Assembly (NCBI RefSeq): GCF_008831125.1 | Contig: NZ_WBKA01000003.1 | Coordinates: 1 to 64,000, forward strand | Origin: Pseudoclavibacter caeni | Lineage (GTDB): Bacteria > Actinomycetota > Actinomycetes > Actinomycetales > Microbacteriaceae | Reading direction: 5' to 3' | DNA: 64,000 nucleotides | Position numbers and translations under genes: made by a program | Shown here: positions 8,595-17,572 of the stretch, piece by piece | Numbering within the stretch: position 1 is the first letter of the stretch | How the letters are laid out: every line of letters starts with the position of its first letter | The notes under the pieces: generated by a model | What the model was told of the DNA's origin: nothing | What the model saw: the letters and a program-made list of their open reading frames with translations, nothing else | The model's database searches: none

Positions 8595-10399
8595 GCCCCC
8601 AGTCTACCGGCCTGCGCGTCGGGTTCCTCGGGCACGTCCGGCTCGTCGGGCTCGGCCGGCAGCATCGGCAGCAGCACGGTGAAGACCGTGCCGTGCGATG
8701 GGTCCTCCGGGGTCGCCTGGTGCGAGGTGACGGAGACCGACCCACCGTGCGCGTGCACGAGCGCGAGCACGATCGACAGGCCGAGCCCCGTCGACCCGCC
8801 GTTGAGCCGGGCGCGGGAATCGTCCGCCTTGACGAACCGGTCGAAGACGCTGTCCAGCTTGTCCGGCGGGATGCCCTGCCCGTCGTCGCGCACCTCGATG
8901 CGCACCCGCCCTGCGTCGGGACGCGCCTCGGGGACAGTCGGCGCCGCGTTCCTGGCCTGGGCGCGGGCCTGGCGCCGCCGCTCCCGGGCGGCCCGGATGC
9001 CGCCGAGCCGTCCGCCGGCGCCCTCGTCAGCGTCCCCGCCCCGGGTGGACGAGCCGGTGGACGCCCCGGGCTGACTCGGATCGGCGCTGTCCGCGCCCGT
9101 CACCCTTCCGGCCGTGACCGGCACGGGCTCGGCATGCGCGGCGAGCACCACGTTCGTGCCCTCCGGCGTGTGCACCCTGGCGTTGGCCAGCAGGTTGACG
9201 AGCACCTGGCGCAGGCTGTTCTCGTCGCCGAGCACCTCCAGCGGCCGGCTCGCGTCGAGATCGAGCTGCCAGTGATGGCCGGGGCCGGCCGCATGCGCAT
9301 CGGCCACCGCGTCGATGAGCAGGCCGCGCAGGTCGACGGGCTCGCGGCGGATGACCGGTTCGTTGTCGAGGCGGGCGAGCAGCAGCAGGTCCTCGACCAG
9401 ATCCGACATCCGCTCCGACTCCGCCCGCACCCGGCCGAGCTGCTCGACCGCCTCGGGCGGCAGGTCGCCGCTCTCCCGCAGCACGAGCTGCGTGTAGCCA
9501 CGGATCGAGGCGAGCGGCGTGCGCAGCTCGTGGCTCGCGTCGGCGACGAACCGGCGCAGCTTCCGCTCGCTGCGCCGACGCACGGCGAAGGCCTCGTCGA
9601 TGTGGGTGAGCATGCGGTTGAAGCTGCCGGCCACCCGGCCGACCTCGGTGACGTCGTCGACGAAGGCGTCCGGGATGCGCTCGGTGATCGTCTCGTCGCC
9701 GGTGGCCAGCTCCCGGGAGGCGACCCGCTGGGCGGTGCCCGCCACGATCTCGAGCGGGTGCAGCGCCCGACGGATGAGCAGCCAGCCGAGCAGCACGGCG
9801 CCGATGCCGGCCACCGCGATGACGAGCAGCTGCACGAGCGTGTACTGGGCGATCGTCTCGGAGACCTCCGCGGTCGGCACCGCCGTCACCTGTCTGGCCC
9901 CGCTGGTGTCCTTGAACGCCACGGCGCGGTAGGCGCCGAGATCCGGCAGCTGCACCGTGTACAGCTGCCCGTTGACGGGCAGACGCATGAGCGCCGCGAT
10001 CTGGTCGGCGTCAAGCTGGTGATAGGCGGGGTGGTCGCTGTCGTCGATGTACCCGGCGCGCACGCGGCCGTCGCGCAGGTCGACGCTGACCATGCGCGCC
10101 TGCGGCCAGCGGGTCAGCCCCGGCGGCACCGGGTCGTCCGGGCTGACCGTGGCCTGGCCCGTGGCGACCGCCGTGCCCGCGGAGCGCTCGGCGAGCAGAG
10201 TGAGCTCGGCGTCCAGTTGCCCGGACAGCGAGCGATCGAGCGCCGAGGTCGTCACCGTGGCGATCACCGCGACGCTGCTGAACAGCAGCGCGGCCAGCAG
10301 CAGGGGCAGCGCGCGGCTGAGCGGCAGTCTGTGCCGGAAAAACGGCACCGTGTACGGACGCGTCGGCGTCCGGGTGCCGGCCGGGGATCGTGCCGTCAC
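8591..10399 (-). CDS. Two-component sensor histidine kinase with an insertion in the ATPase domain
   Basis: This is a 602-residue membrane kinase. Two membrane helices (about 30-50 and 188-210) flank a roughly 135-residue extracytoplasmic sensor region. A HAMP linker, the HisKA motif VADASHELRTPLASIRGYTQ (phospho-acceptor His about 290) and an HATPase domain follow, with N-box VNLLANARVH, DDGQGIP and GGSTGLGLSI. Unusually, about 70 residues of low-complexity sequence (roughly 424-497, Gly/Ser/Ala then Arg/Ala-rich) lie between the N-box and the DDGQGIP motif. The GTG start overlaps the response-regulator stop in a GTGA, and the kinase stop overlaps the proA start in an ATGA. The signal sensed is unknown. 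Confidence 0.93.
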   Translation of the reverse strand: MTARSPAGTRTPTRPYTVPFFRHRLPLSRALPLLLAALLFSSVAVIATVTTSALDRSLSGQLDAELTLLAERSAGTAVATGQATVSPDDPVPPGLTRWPQARMVSVDLRDGRVRAGYIDDSDHPAYHQLDADQIAALMRLPVNGQLYTVQLPDLGAYRAVAFKDTSGARQVTAVPTAEVSETIAQYTLVQLLVIAVAGIGAVLLGWLLIRRALHPLEIVAGTAQRVASRELATGDETITERIPDAFVDDVTEVGRVAGSFNRMLTHIDEAFAVRRRSERKLRRFVADASHELRTPLASIRGYTQLVLRESGDLPPEAVEQLGRVRAESERMSDLVEDLLLLARLDNEPVIRREPVDLRGLLIDAVADAHAAGPGHHWQLDLDASRPLEVLGDENSLRQVLVNLLANARVHTPEGTNVVLAAHAEPVPVTAGRVTGADSADPSQPGASTGSSTRGGDADEGAGGRLGGIRAARERRRQARAQARNAAPTVPEARPDAGRVRIEVRDDGQGIPPDKLDSVFDRFVKADDSRARLNGGSTGLGLSIVLALVHAHGGSVSVTSHQATPEDPSHGTVFTVLLPMLPAEPDEPDVPEEPDAQAGRLGA

Positions 10400-11139
10400 G
10401 CCGCCGGCTTCAGCACGTAGCCCACGCCGCGGACCGTGTGGATCATCGGCTCGCGACCGCGGTCGATCTTCTTGCGCAGGTACGAGATGTACAGCTCGAC
10501 GACGTTGACCTCGCCGCCGAAGTCGTAGTGCCACACGTGGTCGAGGATCTGTGCCTTCGACATCACCTTCTTCGCGTTGCGCATGAGGAAGCGCAGCAGC
10601 TCGAACTCGGTGGCGGTCAAGTGGATGTCGTCGCCGCCGCGGGTGACCTCGTAGGAGTCCTCGTTGAGGGCGAGGTCGCCGACGACGATCGTGGGGTCGT
10701 GCTCCTCCTCGACCCAGCGGCGCGACCGGCGCAGCAGGCCGCGCACCCGGGCCATGAGCTCCTCGATGTTGAACGGCTTGGTGAGGTAGTCGTCAGCGCC
10801 CACCGTGATGCCCGCGATGCGGTCCTCGACGGCGTCCCGCGCGGTGAGGAAGATCACCGGGATGCTCTCGTCGATCTCGTGCAGCTTGCGCAGCACCTCG
10901 AAGCCGCTGAGATCCGGCAGCATGACGTCGAGGATGACGACATCGGGGCGATGCTGCCGGGCCGCCTCCACAGCACCGCGACCGTTGAGCGAGGTGATCA
11001 CGTCGAAGCCCTCGTACCGGACTGCGGAGGCCACCAGCTCGAGCAGGTTCGGCTCGTCATCCACCACGAGCACCGTGACGTCGGGCTTCTTCCCCTCCGC
11101 CTTCGTCTGCGTCTGCATCCGTCCGCGCGCCGTCGTCAT
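10396..11139 (-). CDS. OmpR/PhoB-family response regulator
   Basis: This 247-residue regulator has a receiver domain (acidic pair VVDDEPN, phospho-acceptor Asp in VVILDVMLPDLSG, switch FLTAR, Lys in YLTKPF) followed by a winged-helix DNA-binding domain ending HTVRGVGYVLKPAA. I chose the ATG at 11139 because GGAGGT lies 4 bases upstream; a GTG at 11175 would add 12 residues. It is the partner of the kinase that follows. The sequence most resembles the actinobacterial TrcR/TcrX/PrrA-like group; targets are unknown. Confidence 0.93.
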   Translation of the reverse strand: MTTARGRMQTQTKAEGKKPDVTVLVVDDEPNLLELVASAVRYEGFDVITSLNGRGAVEAARQHRPDVVILDVMLPDLSGFEVLRKLHEIDESIPVIFLTARDAVEDRIAGITVGADDYLTKPFNIEELMARVRGLLRRSRRWVEEEHDPTIVVGDLALNEDSYEVTRGGDDIHLTATEFELLRFLMRNAKKVMSKAQILDHVWHYDFGGEVNVVELYISYLRKKIDRGREPMIHTVRGVGYVLKPAA

Positions 11140-11244
11140 CGTGACCTCCATCCGCCGGCTCCGGTCGCCGGTCACTCCGAGACTACTGAGGGCTCCCTGT
11201 GCCGAGGCTGTGACCGGCCTGTTCGCAAACTCTGTGATCGGACC

Positions 11245-12144
11245 TCAGCGCTCGACCGTGTCCGCTTGCTGCGACCGTCCCTCGGGACGAGCGCGGAGCA
11301 CCTGCTCGTCGATCGTCTGCAGCGCTCCGGTGTCGGTCAGCTCGTGACCGGGCTGCAGGCGCGCCTCGAACCAGGTGCCGATCGGCGCCCCGCCGAGCGC
11401 CTCGGCGACGTGATCGGTCGATGTGAGCAGCACCGGCACCCCCGCATCGGTGGCCAGCCGGGCCGCGGCGATCTTCGTCACCGCTCCCCCCGTGCCCACA
11501 CCGTTGACGGACACCGGGGCCACCTCGACAGCCGAGAGATCGTCATCATGGGCGACCCGGCCGATCCGGGTCGCGCCGGGGCGCTGGGGCGGGCGGTCGT
11601 AGAGCGCGTCGACATCGGAGAGCAGCACCAGCACGTCGGCCCGCACGAGCACGGCGACGAGCGCGGCGAGCCGGTCGTTGTCACCGAACCGGATCTCATG
11701 GGTGGCGACGGTGTCGTTCTCGTTGACGATCGGCACGGCCCGCAGCTCGAGCAGCCGGTCGACAGCCTGCTGCGCATGGCGGCGATGAGCCCGATCGCGG
11801 ATGTCACTGGCGGTCAGCAGCACCTGTGCGGTCGTCACCCGGAAGGCGTCGAACGCGGACTCGTAGCGGTACATGAGCCGCCCCTGCCCCACCGCCGCCG
11901 CGGCCTGGGAGGTGGCGAGATCCGCGGGGCGCCCGTCGAGCCGCAGCAGCGGGCGTCCGGTCGCGATCGCCCCGGAGGAGACGAGCACGACGTCGGCGCC
12001 ACGCTCATGCAGCTCGGCGAGCGTGGCGACCAGACGACCGAGCTGGTGCTCGTTCTCGCCGGTGATCGACGAGGAGCCGACCTTGACCACGACCCGTCGG
12101 GCGTCGGGGATGTCGGCGCGGGATCGCACCGTCGTCATCGTCAT
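11245..12144 (-). CDS. proB: Glutamate 5-kinase ProB, form without PUA domain
   Basis: It phosphorylates glutamate in the first, proline-inhibited step of proline synthesis. The amino-acid-kinase fold is clear: [10 protein letters not shown] at the N-terminus, [33 protein letters not shown] and [10 protein letters not shown]. At 299 residues it covers only the kinase domain and lacks the C-terminal PUA domain found in the 367-residue E. coli enzyme. The ATG at 12144 overlaps the obgE stop in an ATGA, with GAGGAGGA as ribosome-binding site; the longer upstream frame is an artefact inside obgE. It is separated from proA by the two-component genes. Confidence 0.95.
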   Translation of the reverse strand: MTMTTVRSRADIPDARRVVVKVGSSSITGENEHQLGRLVATLAELHERGADVVLVSSGAIATGRPLLRLDGRPADLATSQAAAAVGQGRLMYRYESAFDAFRVTTAQVLLTASDIRDRAHRRHAQQAVDRLLELRAVPIVNENDTVATHEIRFGDNDRLAALVAVLVRADVLVLLSDVDALYDRPPQRPGATRIGRVAHDDDLSAVEVAPVSVNGVGTGGAVTKIAAARLATDAGVPVLLTSTDHVAEALGGAPIGTWFEARLQPGHELTDTGALQTIDEQVLRARPEGRSQQADTVER

Positions 12145-13793
12145 TCCTCCTCGCTCCCGGCCGCGGCGTCCGCCTCGCCGGGGACGCCGGAGGCTCCCAT
12201 GCCGGCCGCATCCACCCCGTCCGTCCCCCGGCCGGGCGTGTCGGGCTCGGTCTCCGGCGCGACGAAGTCCTCGGGACTGGACCACAGCCCCGCCTCGCGC
12301 TCGGTGGCGAGCTGCTCGCGGGCGGCGGCCTTCGCGTCCATCCGCTCGTGGTACTCGACCCTCTTCTCGGCCCGGGTCGGCCGCGCGTGGTCCTTGAGCC
12401 GCAGGTCCTCGCCGCGCGGGGCGGCGATCTCGGCACCCGAGGTGATCGACGGCTCCCAGTCGAAGATCCGCTCGTGCGCGCCGGGGCCGATCACGACGGC
12501 GTCGCCGGCGCGCGCCCCCGCCCGCAGCAGCTCGTCCTCCACGCCCAGGCGGGCGAGCCGATCGGCCAGGTAGCCGACCGCCTCGTCGTTGTCGAACATG
12601 GTCTGGGCGACCCAGCGCTCCGGCTTCTCGCCGAGCACCCGGAAGAACGCGCCCTCCGGCCCGGTCTCACGGCGCACCTCGAACTGCGGCCGGTCGCGGC
12701 GCGCCCGGGGTCGCAGCACGATCCGCTCGGCATGCTCCGTCGCGGCGGCCCCCTCTGCCTCGGCGGCCTGACGGCGCGCCCGGTCGACGAGCTCGCCCAT
12801 CGCGAACACCAGCTCGCGCAGCCCGGTGTGGGCGACCGCGGAGACCTTGAACGTCCGCAGCCCGCGCGCCTCCAGCTCCGGACGGACAAGATCGGCGAGC
12901 TCCCGGGCGTCGGGCACGTCGACCTTGTTCAGCACGACGAGCTGCGGACGCTCCAGCAGCGGGGTGCGCCCCTCGCCGACCGGATACCGGGCCAGCTCCC
13001 CGAGGATCACGTCCAGATCGCTGATCGGGTCGCGATCGGGCTCGAGCGTCGCGCAGTCGAGCACGTGCACGAGCACGGAGCACCGCTCCACATGACGCAG
13101 GAAGTCGAGGCCCAGGCCGCGTCCCTCGCTGGCGCCCTCGATGAGCCCCGGCACGTCGGCGACAGTGAACCGCACGTCGCCGGCCTCGACGACCCCGAGA
13201 TTCGGGGCGAGCGTGGTGAACGGATAGTCGGCGATGCGGGGCCGGGCCGCGCTTATCGCGGCGATGAGACTCGACTTGCCCGCGGACGGATAGCCGACGA
13301 GCGCGACATCGGCCATCGTCTTCAGCTCGAGGCGCACGTCGCCGGCCCAGCCCGGGGTGCCGAGCAGCGCGAACCCCGGGGCGCGCCGGCGGCGCGAGGC
13401 CAGGCTGTTGTTACCCAGCCCGCCGACTCCCCCACGGGCGATGACGACCCGCATGCCGGGGCGGTCCATGTCGGCGATGAGCTCGCCATCCGCCGCGCGG
13501 ACAACGGTGCCGACCGGTACGGGCAGCTCGAGGTCGACGCCGGTGGTGCCGTCGCGATAGTCGCCCATGCCCATGCCGCCGCTCTCGGCGCGCTGGTGCG
13601 GGCGACGATGATAGGCGAGCAGCGTCGTCGTCTGCGGGTCGGAGACCAGGATCACGTCACCGCCGTCGCCGCCGTCACCGCCGTCGGGGCCGGCGAGCGG
13701 CTTGAACTTCTCGCGCCGGATGGACACGCAGCCGTCACCGCCGTCACCGGCCGCGACGTGCAGGGTCACGTCGTCGACGAAACTGAGGGCCAT
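12141..13793 (-). CDS. obgE: GTPase ObgE/CgtA
   Basis: This ribosome-associated GTPase acts in 50S maturation and stress control. The 550-residue protein has the Gly-rich Obg fold ([17 protein letters not shown], then [13 protein letters not shown]), the G domain (P-loop [34 protein letters not shown]), and the actinobacterial C-terminal OCT domain ending in a Glu/Asp-rich tail. An AAGGAG site lies 6 bases before the ATG. The order rplU-rpmA-obgE-proB is a classic cluster. A hairpin at 13873-13901 separates it from rpmA. Confidence 0.97.
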   Translation of the reverse strand: MALSFVDDVTLHVAAGDGGDGCVSIRREKFKPLAGPDGGDGGDGGDVILVSDPQTTTLLAYHRRPHQRAESGGMGMGDYRDGTTGVDLELPVPVGTVVRAADGELIADMDRPGMRVVIARGGVGGLGNNSLASRRRRAPGFALLGTPGWAGDVRLELKTMADVALVGYPSAGKSSLIAAISAARPRIADYPFTTLAPNLGVVEAGDVRFTVADVPGLIEGASEGRGLGLDFLRHVERCSVLVHVLDCATLEPDRDPISDLDVILGELARYPVGEGRTPLLERPQLVVLNKVDVPDARELADLVRPELEARGLRTFKVSAVAHTGLRELVFAMGELVDRARRQAAEAEGAAATEHAERIVLRPRARRDRPQFEVRRETGPEGAFFRVLGEKPERWVAQTMFDNDEAVGYLADRLARLGVEDELLRAGARAGDAVVIGPGAHERIFDWEPSITSGAEIAAPRGEDLRLKDHARPTRAEKRVEYHERMDAKAAAREQLATEREAGLWSSPEDFVAPETEPDTPGRGTDGVDAAGMGASGVPGEADAAAGSEEE

Positions 13794-13872
13794 CGTTCAC
13801 TCCTTCGGTCGCCGCGGCCGGAGGCGCCCGACCGTGATCTCCGACGACTCGAGGGCCGCCGGAGTGAGAAAG

Positions 13873-13901
13873 AGGCGAGCCCGCTGTGTGCGAGCTCGCC
13901 T
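13873..13901 (-). terminator. Hairpin terminator after rpmA
   Basis: Eight-base arms AGGCGAGC/GCTCGCCT with a 13-base loop are followed on the minus strand by CTTTCTC. It lies 22 bases past the rpmA stop and 79 bases before obgE, so it may reduce read-through from ribosomal-protein genes. Confidence 0.6.
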
Positions 13902-13923
13902 CATCACGAATCCGTCGCGGGGA

Positions 13924-14181
13924 TCACTCCGCGGGGGTCAGGACGTTCACCACGCGGCGACATCCCTTGCTGCTGAACTCCACCGAGCCGGCGGCCAGCG
14001 CGAACAGGGTGTCGTCCTTGCCGCGCCCGACGTTCTGGCCGGGGTGGAAGCGCGAGCCGCGCTGGCGGACGATGATCTCGCCGGCGTTCACCTCCTGACC
14101 GCCGAAGCGCTTCACGCCGAGGTGCTGCGCGTTGGAGTCACGACCGTTGCGAGTCGAGCTCGCACCCTTCTTGTGTGCCAT
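13924..14181 (-). CDS. rpmA: 50S ribosomal protein L27
   Basis: This 85-residue L27 starts [20 protein letters not shown] and contains [16 protein letters not shown] and [18 protein letters not shown], all family hallmarks. The N-terminus directly resembles the mature form, without the cleaved extension seen in Firmicutes. It follows rplU after 19 bases and is co-transcribed with it. Confidence 0.98.
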   Translation of the reverse strand: MAHKKGASSTRNGRDSNAQHLGVKRFGGQEVNAGEIIVRQRGSRFHPGQNVGRGKDDTLFALAAGSVEFSSKGCRRVVNVLTPAE

Positions 14182-14200
14182 GTCTGCACGCCTTTCGCTG

Positions 14201-14509
14201 TTACTTGATGCCGGTGATCTTGACGCGCGTCAGCTCGGAGCGGTGCCCCAGACGCCGGCGGTACCCGGTCTTGTTCTTGAAGTGCTGGATGTTGATCTTC
14301 GGACCGCGCAGATCCTCGACCACCTCGGCGGTCACCGTGACCTTCGCCAGGTCCTCCGCCTTCGAGGTGACCTTGTCGCCGTCGACGAGCAGCAGCGCGG
14401 GCAGCTCAACGGCGCCCTTGTCATCCGCCTGCACCCGGTCGATCGTCAGAACGGTGCCGACCTCGACCTTCTCCTGACGCCCGCCGGCGCGCACGATTGC
14501 ATAAACCAC
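14201..14509 (-). CDS. rplU: 50S ribosomal protein L21
   Basis: This 102-residue L21 has the typical start [18 protein letters not shown] and the C-terminal [20 protein letters not shown]. The GTG start is preceded by AAAGGA. A promoter at 14579-14607 gives a leader of about 60 bases. Confidence 0.98.
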   Translation of the reverse strand: MVYAIVRAGGRQEKVEVGTVLTIDRVQADDKGAVELPALLLVDGDKVTSKAEDLAKVTVTAEVVEDLRGPKINIQHFKNKTGYRRRLGHRSELTRVKITGIK

Positions 14510-14578
14510 GTGTCATCCTTTGTCTCTAGAAAAAGTCTGTGCTCACTCGACGGCAGAACCAGCGCGAGCCAACACATC

Positions 14579-14607
14579 ACTGTACTCGGTCATCCGCATC
14601 CGGGCAA
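14579..14607 (-). promoter_or_regulatory. Promoter of rplU-rpmA
   Basis: On the minus strand TTGCCC (14602-14607) and TACAGT (14579-14584) are separated by exactly 17 bases, fitting a housekeeping promoter. The -35 lies in the loop of the rne terminator hairpin. Confidence 0.55.
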
Positions 14608-14619
14608 ACACCCGATGCG
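14595..14619 (-). terminator. Hairpin terminator after rne
   Basis: On the minus strand CGCATCGGG and CCCGGATGCG pair with one bulged base across a short loop containing TTT. It lies just past the rne stop codon and overlaps the rplU promoter. Confidence 0.55.
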
Positions 14620-14626
14620 GGGCGTG

Positions 14627-17320
14627 TCACTCCCGACGATCACCCGCCTCGCCCGGTCCGCGGTCGCCCTCCGGCAGGCGGGCGAGCACATCCGCCAGCA
14701 GCGCGTCCCGGTCCGGGATGCTCTGCGCCGACTGCGACCGATGCCGTGGCACGGGCAGCTCCAGGTCGAGTCCCCCGTCCGCCGGGATCGGGGCCGGGGC
14801 ACCCGCCGGCGCCGAGGCCCGACGCGAGCCGCTCCGCCGCGGGCGCGTCGCCCGCCCGGTCACGCCACGCGGCGGCTCCGGCCGGGAGGACGCCGCCGTG
14901 GACACAGCCCGGGACGCGGGCGCGGCGGCCGACGCGACGGCCGCGCTCCCCGCCGCGGCGTCAGGACGCGGCGGTCGCGGCTCGGGAGCGGCCGGCTCGG
15001 TGAGTGCCTCGGCCGTCTCCCGTGGCGCGGCGTCCGCCCGCTCCGCACCGGCCGCCGACGTGCTCTCCGCGCCGTGAGCGATCGTGCTCGCGGCCACCTG
15101 GGCGACCGCGTTCTTCACCTCGGCGTTGAGCGTGTTCTTGACCGGCTTCTGCTGCGTCCGGCGCCCGCGCGACCGACGCGACTGGCCACGTCCCCGCCCG
15201 GAGTCGGGACTGGTGCCCTCGGCCAGCTGGGTGAACGTCTCGGCCAGGCCGATGCCGATCTTCTTGCGGGTCATCTGGATCAGGCCGAGCGAGGTGACCT
15301 CGGCGACCTGGTGCTTCGTGCGGTCGCGCCCCAGACACTCGATGAGCCGCTGCAGCACGAGGTCGCGGTTCGACTCCAGCACCATGTCGATGAAGTCGAC
15401 GACCACGATGCCGCCCAGGTCGCGCAGCCGCAGCTGCCGGACGATCTCCTCGGCCGCCTCGAGGTTGTTCTTGGTGACCGTCTCCTCGAGGTTGCCGCCC
15501 GAGCCGACGAACTTGCCGGTGTTGACGTCGATGACGGTCATCGCCTCGGTGCGGTCGATGACGAGCGAGCCGCCGCTCGGCAGGTACACCTTGCGCTCGC
15601 TGGCCTTGGCGAGCTGCTCGTTGACGCGATACGCGTCGAAGATGTCCTTCTCGCCGTCGTAGTGCTCGACCCGGTCGACGAGGTCGGGGGCGATCGTGTG
15701 CAGGTACTTGTCGATCGTCTCCTCGGCGTCCTCGCCGCTGACGACGAGCTTCGTGATGTCCTCGTTGAACACGTCGCGAATGACCTTGATGAGCAGGTTC
15801 GGCTCGGTGTGCAGCAGCGCCGGCGCCTTCTGCGTCTCCTTGAGCCGCTGGATCTCCTCCCACTGCCGCTGCAGCCGGGTGACGTCCTGCTCGAGCTGCT
15901 CCTTGGTCGCACCCTCGGCGGCCGTGCGCACGATCACGCCGACGCCCTCGGGCAGGATCTCCTTCAGCGTCCGCTTGAGCCTGGCCCGCTCGCTGTCGGG
16001 CAGCTTCCGGCTGATGCCGTTCATCGACCCGCCCGGCACGTAGACCAGGTAGCGGCCGGGCAGCGAGATCTGGCTGGTGAGCCGGGCGCCCTTGTGGCCG
16101 ACGGGGTCCTTCGTGACCTGCACGAGCACGGTGTCGCCGGCCTTGAGGGCCATCTCGATGCGCCGCTGCTTGTCTTTGACCTCGACGGCGTCCCAGTCGA
16201 CCTCGCCGGAGTACAGCACGGCGTTGCGACCGCGCCCGATGTCCACGAACGCCGCCTCCATGCTGGGCAGCACGTTCTGCACCCGGCCCAGATAGACGTT
16301 GCCGATGAGGGAGAGATCCTTCGAATGCGCCGCGTAGTGCTCGACGAGGATGCCGTCCTCGAGCACGCCGATCTGGATGCGGTCGGGGGTGGAGCGCACG
16401 ATCATCTGTCGGTCGACCGCCTCGCGGCGGGCCTGGAACTCGACCTCGGTGACGCTCTGCCGACGCCGGCCGGCGTCGCGGCTCGCGTTGCGCCGCTGCT
16501 TCTTCGCCTCGAGCCGGGTGGAGCCCTTGACCTTGACCGGATGGTCCGGATGTCGACGCGGCTCCTCGGCCGACCGCTCCTCCTCCGGGCGGGGATGCCG
16601 CGCGGCACGATGCCGGGTGCGCCGACGCACCGGCTCCTCCGCGGCGGGCGCTGGCGGCTCGGCCCCGGCGTCCTCGACGGGCTCCGGCAGCTCAGGCTCG
16701 CGGAAGGTCAGGGACACGTCCGCCACCGGGGCCGGGGCCGCCGGCTCGGTGACCGGCCGCTCCGGGGCGCTGAACGGGCTGAATGGGGAGATGTCGGCGA
16801 GCGCGGCGGGCGCCTCCGGCTCGGCGGGCGCCGCGGGCTCGGACTCGGCGTCGTGCGATGTCGTCTCCGCCGGGGACGACGGGGATGCGGCGGCCGTGTC
16901 CTCAGCCCGCGGCTGCTGTGCCGCCGCGGGCGCCGACGCGTCCGAACGCCCGTCATCCGCCGGGTCAGGCGCGGCCACAGCGGACGCGGCGGGCACCTCC
17001 GCCGGTTCGGCCGCCGCGGGCATCACCACCGCGGCCGACAGCTCCACGGCATCCGGGTGAACGGGCATCGCCCGCCCCTCCGGGCGGTCCGCGTCATCGA
17101 GGGTGTGCTGGTCCGCCGCGGCCGGGGCCGCCTCTCGGGCTGATCCGGGCACGGTCGAGCCGGCCGCCCCGCCGGACGTCTCGCTCGCCGAGGCGTCCTC
17201 CGGGGTCGACGCACCGGCCACCGCGCGGCCCGGGCCGTCCTCCGGCTCACGCCGGGCACGCATCCCGCCGAACAGCGATCCGAACAGACCGCTCCTGCTG
17301 TGTTCATCATGTCCCACCAT
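14627..17320 (-). CDS. rne: Ribonuclease E/G family protein
   Basis: This 897-residue endoribonuclease is the main mRNA-decay and rRNA-processing nuclease. A long disordered Ala/Pro/Glu N-terminal region (about 1-290), as in other actinobacterial RNase E, precedes the S1 domain (IGNVYLGRVQNVLPSMEAAF). The catalytic region follows with VIDVNTGKFVGSGG and GGIVVVDFIDM, which carry the metal-binding Asp residues, then RTKHQVAEVTSLGLIQMTRK. Directly after this, where most RNase E/G proteins carry the zinc-link CPxCxGxG, the sequence reads ETFTQLAEGTSPDSGRGRG and has no cysteine. A basic Arg-rich patch and a disordered C-terminal tail finish it. Confidence 0.95.
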   Translation of the reverse strand: MVGHDEHSRSGLFGSLFGGMRARREPEDGPGRAVAGASTPEDASASETSGGAAGSTVPGSAREAAPAAADQHTLDDADRPEGRAMPVHPDAVELSAAVVMPAAAEPAEVPAASAVAAPDPADDGRSDASAPAAAQQPRAEDTAAASPSSPAETTSHDAESEPAAPAEPEAPAALADISPFSPFSAPERPVTEPAAPAPVADVSLTFREPELPEPVEDAGAEPPAPAAEEPVRRRTRHRAARHPRPEEERSAEEPRRHPDHPVKVKGSTRLEAKKQRRNASRDAGRRRQSVTEVEFQARREAVDRQMIVRSTPDRIQIGVLEDGILVEHYAAHSKDLSLIGNVYLGRVQNVLPSMEAAFVDIGRGRNAVLYSGEVDWDAVEVKDKQRRIEMALKAGDTVLVQVTKDPVGHKGARLTSQISLPGRYLVYVPGGSMNGISRKLPDSERARLKRTLKEILPEGVGVIVRTAAEGATKEQLEQDVTRLQRQWEEIQRLKETQKAPALLHTEPNLLIKVIRDVFNEDITKLVVSGEDAEETIDKYLHTIAPDLVDRVEHYDGEKDIFDAYRVNEQLAKASERKVYLPSGGSLVIDRTEAMTVIDVNTGKFVGSGGNLEETVTKNNLEAAEEIVRQLRLRDLGGIVVVDFIDMVLESNRDLVLQRLIECLGRDRTKHQVAEVTSLGLIQMTRKKIGIGLAETFTQLAEGTSPDSGRGRGQSRRSRGRRTQQKPVKNTLNAEVKNAVAQVAASTIAHGAESTSAAGAERADAAPRETAEALTEPAAPEPRPPRPDAAAGSAAVASAAAPASRAVSTAASSRPEPPRGVTGRATRPRRSGSRRASAPAGAPAPIPADGGLDLELPVPRHRSQSAQSIPDRDALLADVLARLPEGDRGPGEAGDRRE

Positions 17321-17473
17321 CGCTGGTGCACTCCTGTATCCGGCCGCACCCCCGGTCGCCCCGGGGCGGCGCTCTCCGTGCGCTCGGCGTTGCGTCGACG
17401 CGCTGGAAACCCTTCGTTCACGGGGTCAACAGCCCCGATCGCACCGGCATCGCTCTGCGATGGGTGCATCCAC

Positions 17474-17492
17474 GCGTGAGGGCGACTCACGC
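17474..17492. promoter_or_regulatory. Inverted repeat upstream of rne
   Basis: Seven-base perfect arms gcgtgag/ctcacgc with a 5-base spacer lie in the 252-base intergenic region between divergent rne and the VKOR gene. A GATAAT-like -10 for rne lies next to it on the minus strand (17503-17508). It may be an operator or a leader hairpin that tunes rne; this is speculative. Confidence 0.35.
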
Positions 17493-17559
17493 GACCCGGG
17501 TCATTATCTCATGGATCCGCGACCCGCGACCCCCGACCGGGGCCGGCCCGACCACGTGC

Positions 17560-17565
17560 CATAAT
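17560..17565 (+). promoter_or_regulatory. -10 element for a leaderless VKOR transcript
   Basis: CATAAT is followed by exactly 7 bases and then the ATG at 17573, the usual spacing for leaderless actinobacterial transcripts. It overlaps the more upstream in-frame ATG (17564), so that ATG is unlikely to be translated. Confidence 0.55.
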
Positions 17566-17572
17566 GAGCGGC

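Noticed and set aside
14132-17143. A 1003-codon plus-strand frame opposite rne
   Set aside because: Composition is typical of antisense frames in GC-rich DNA, and rne on the other strand is unmistakable.
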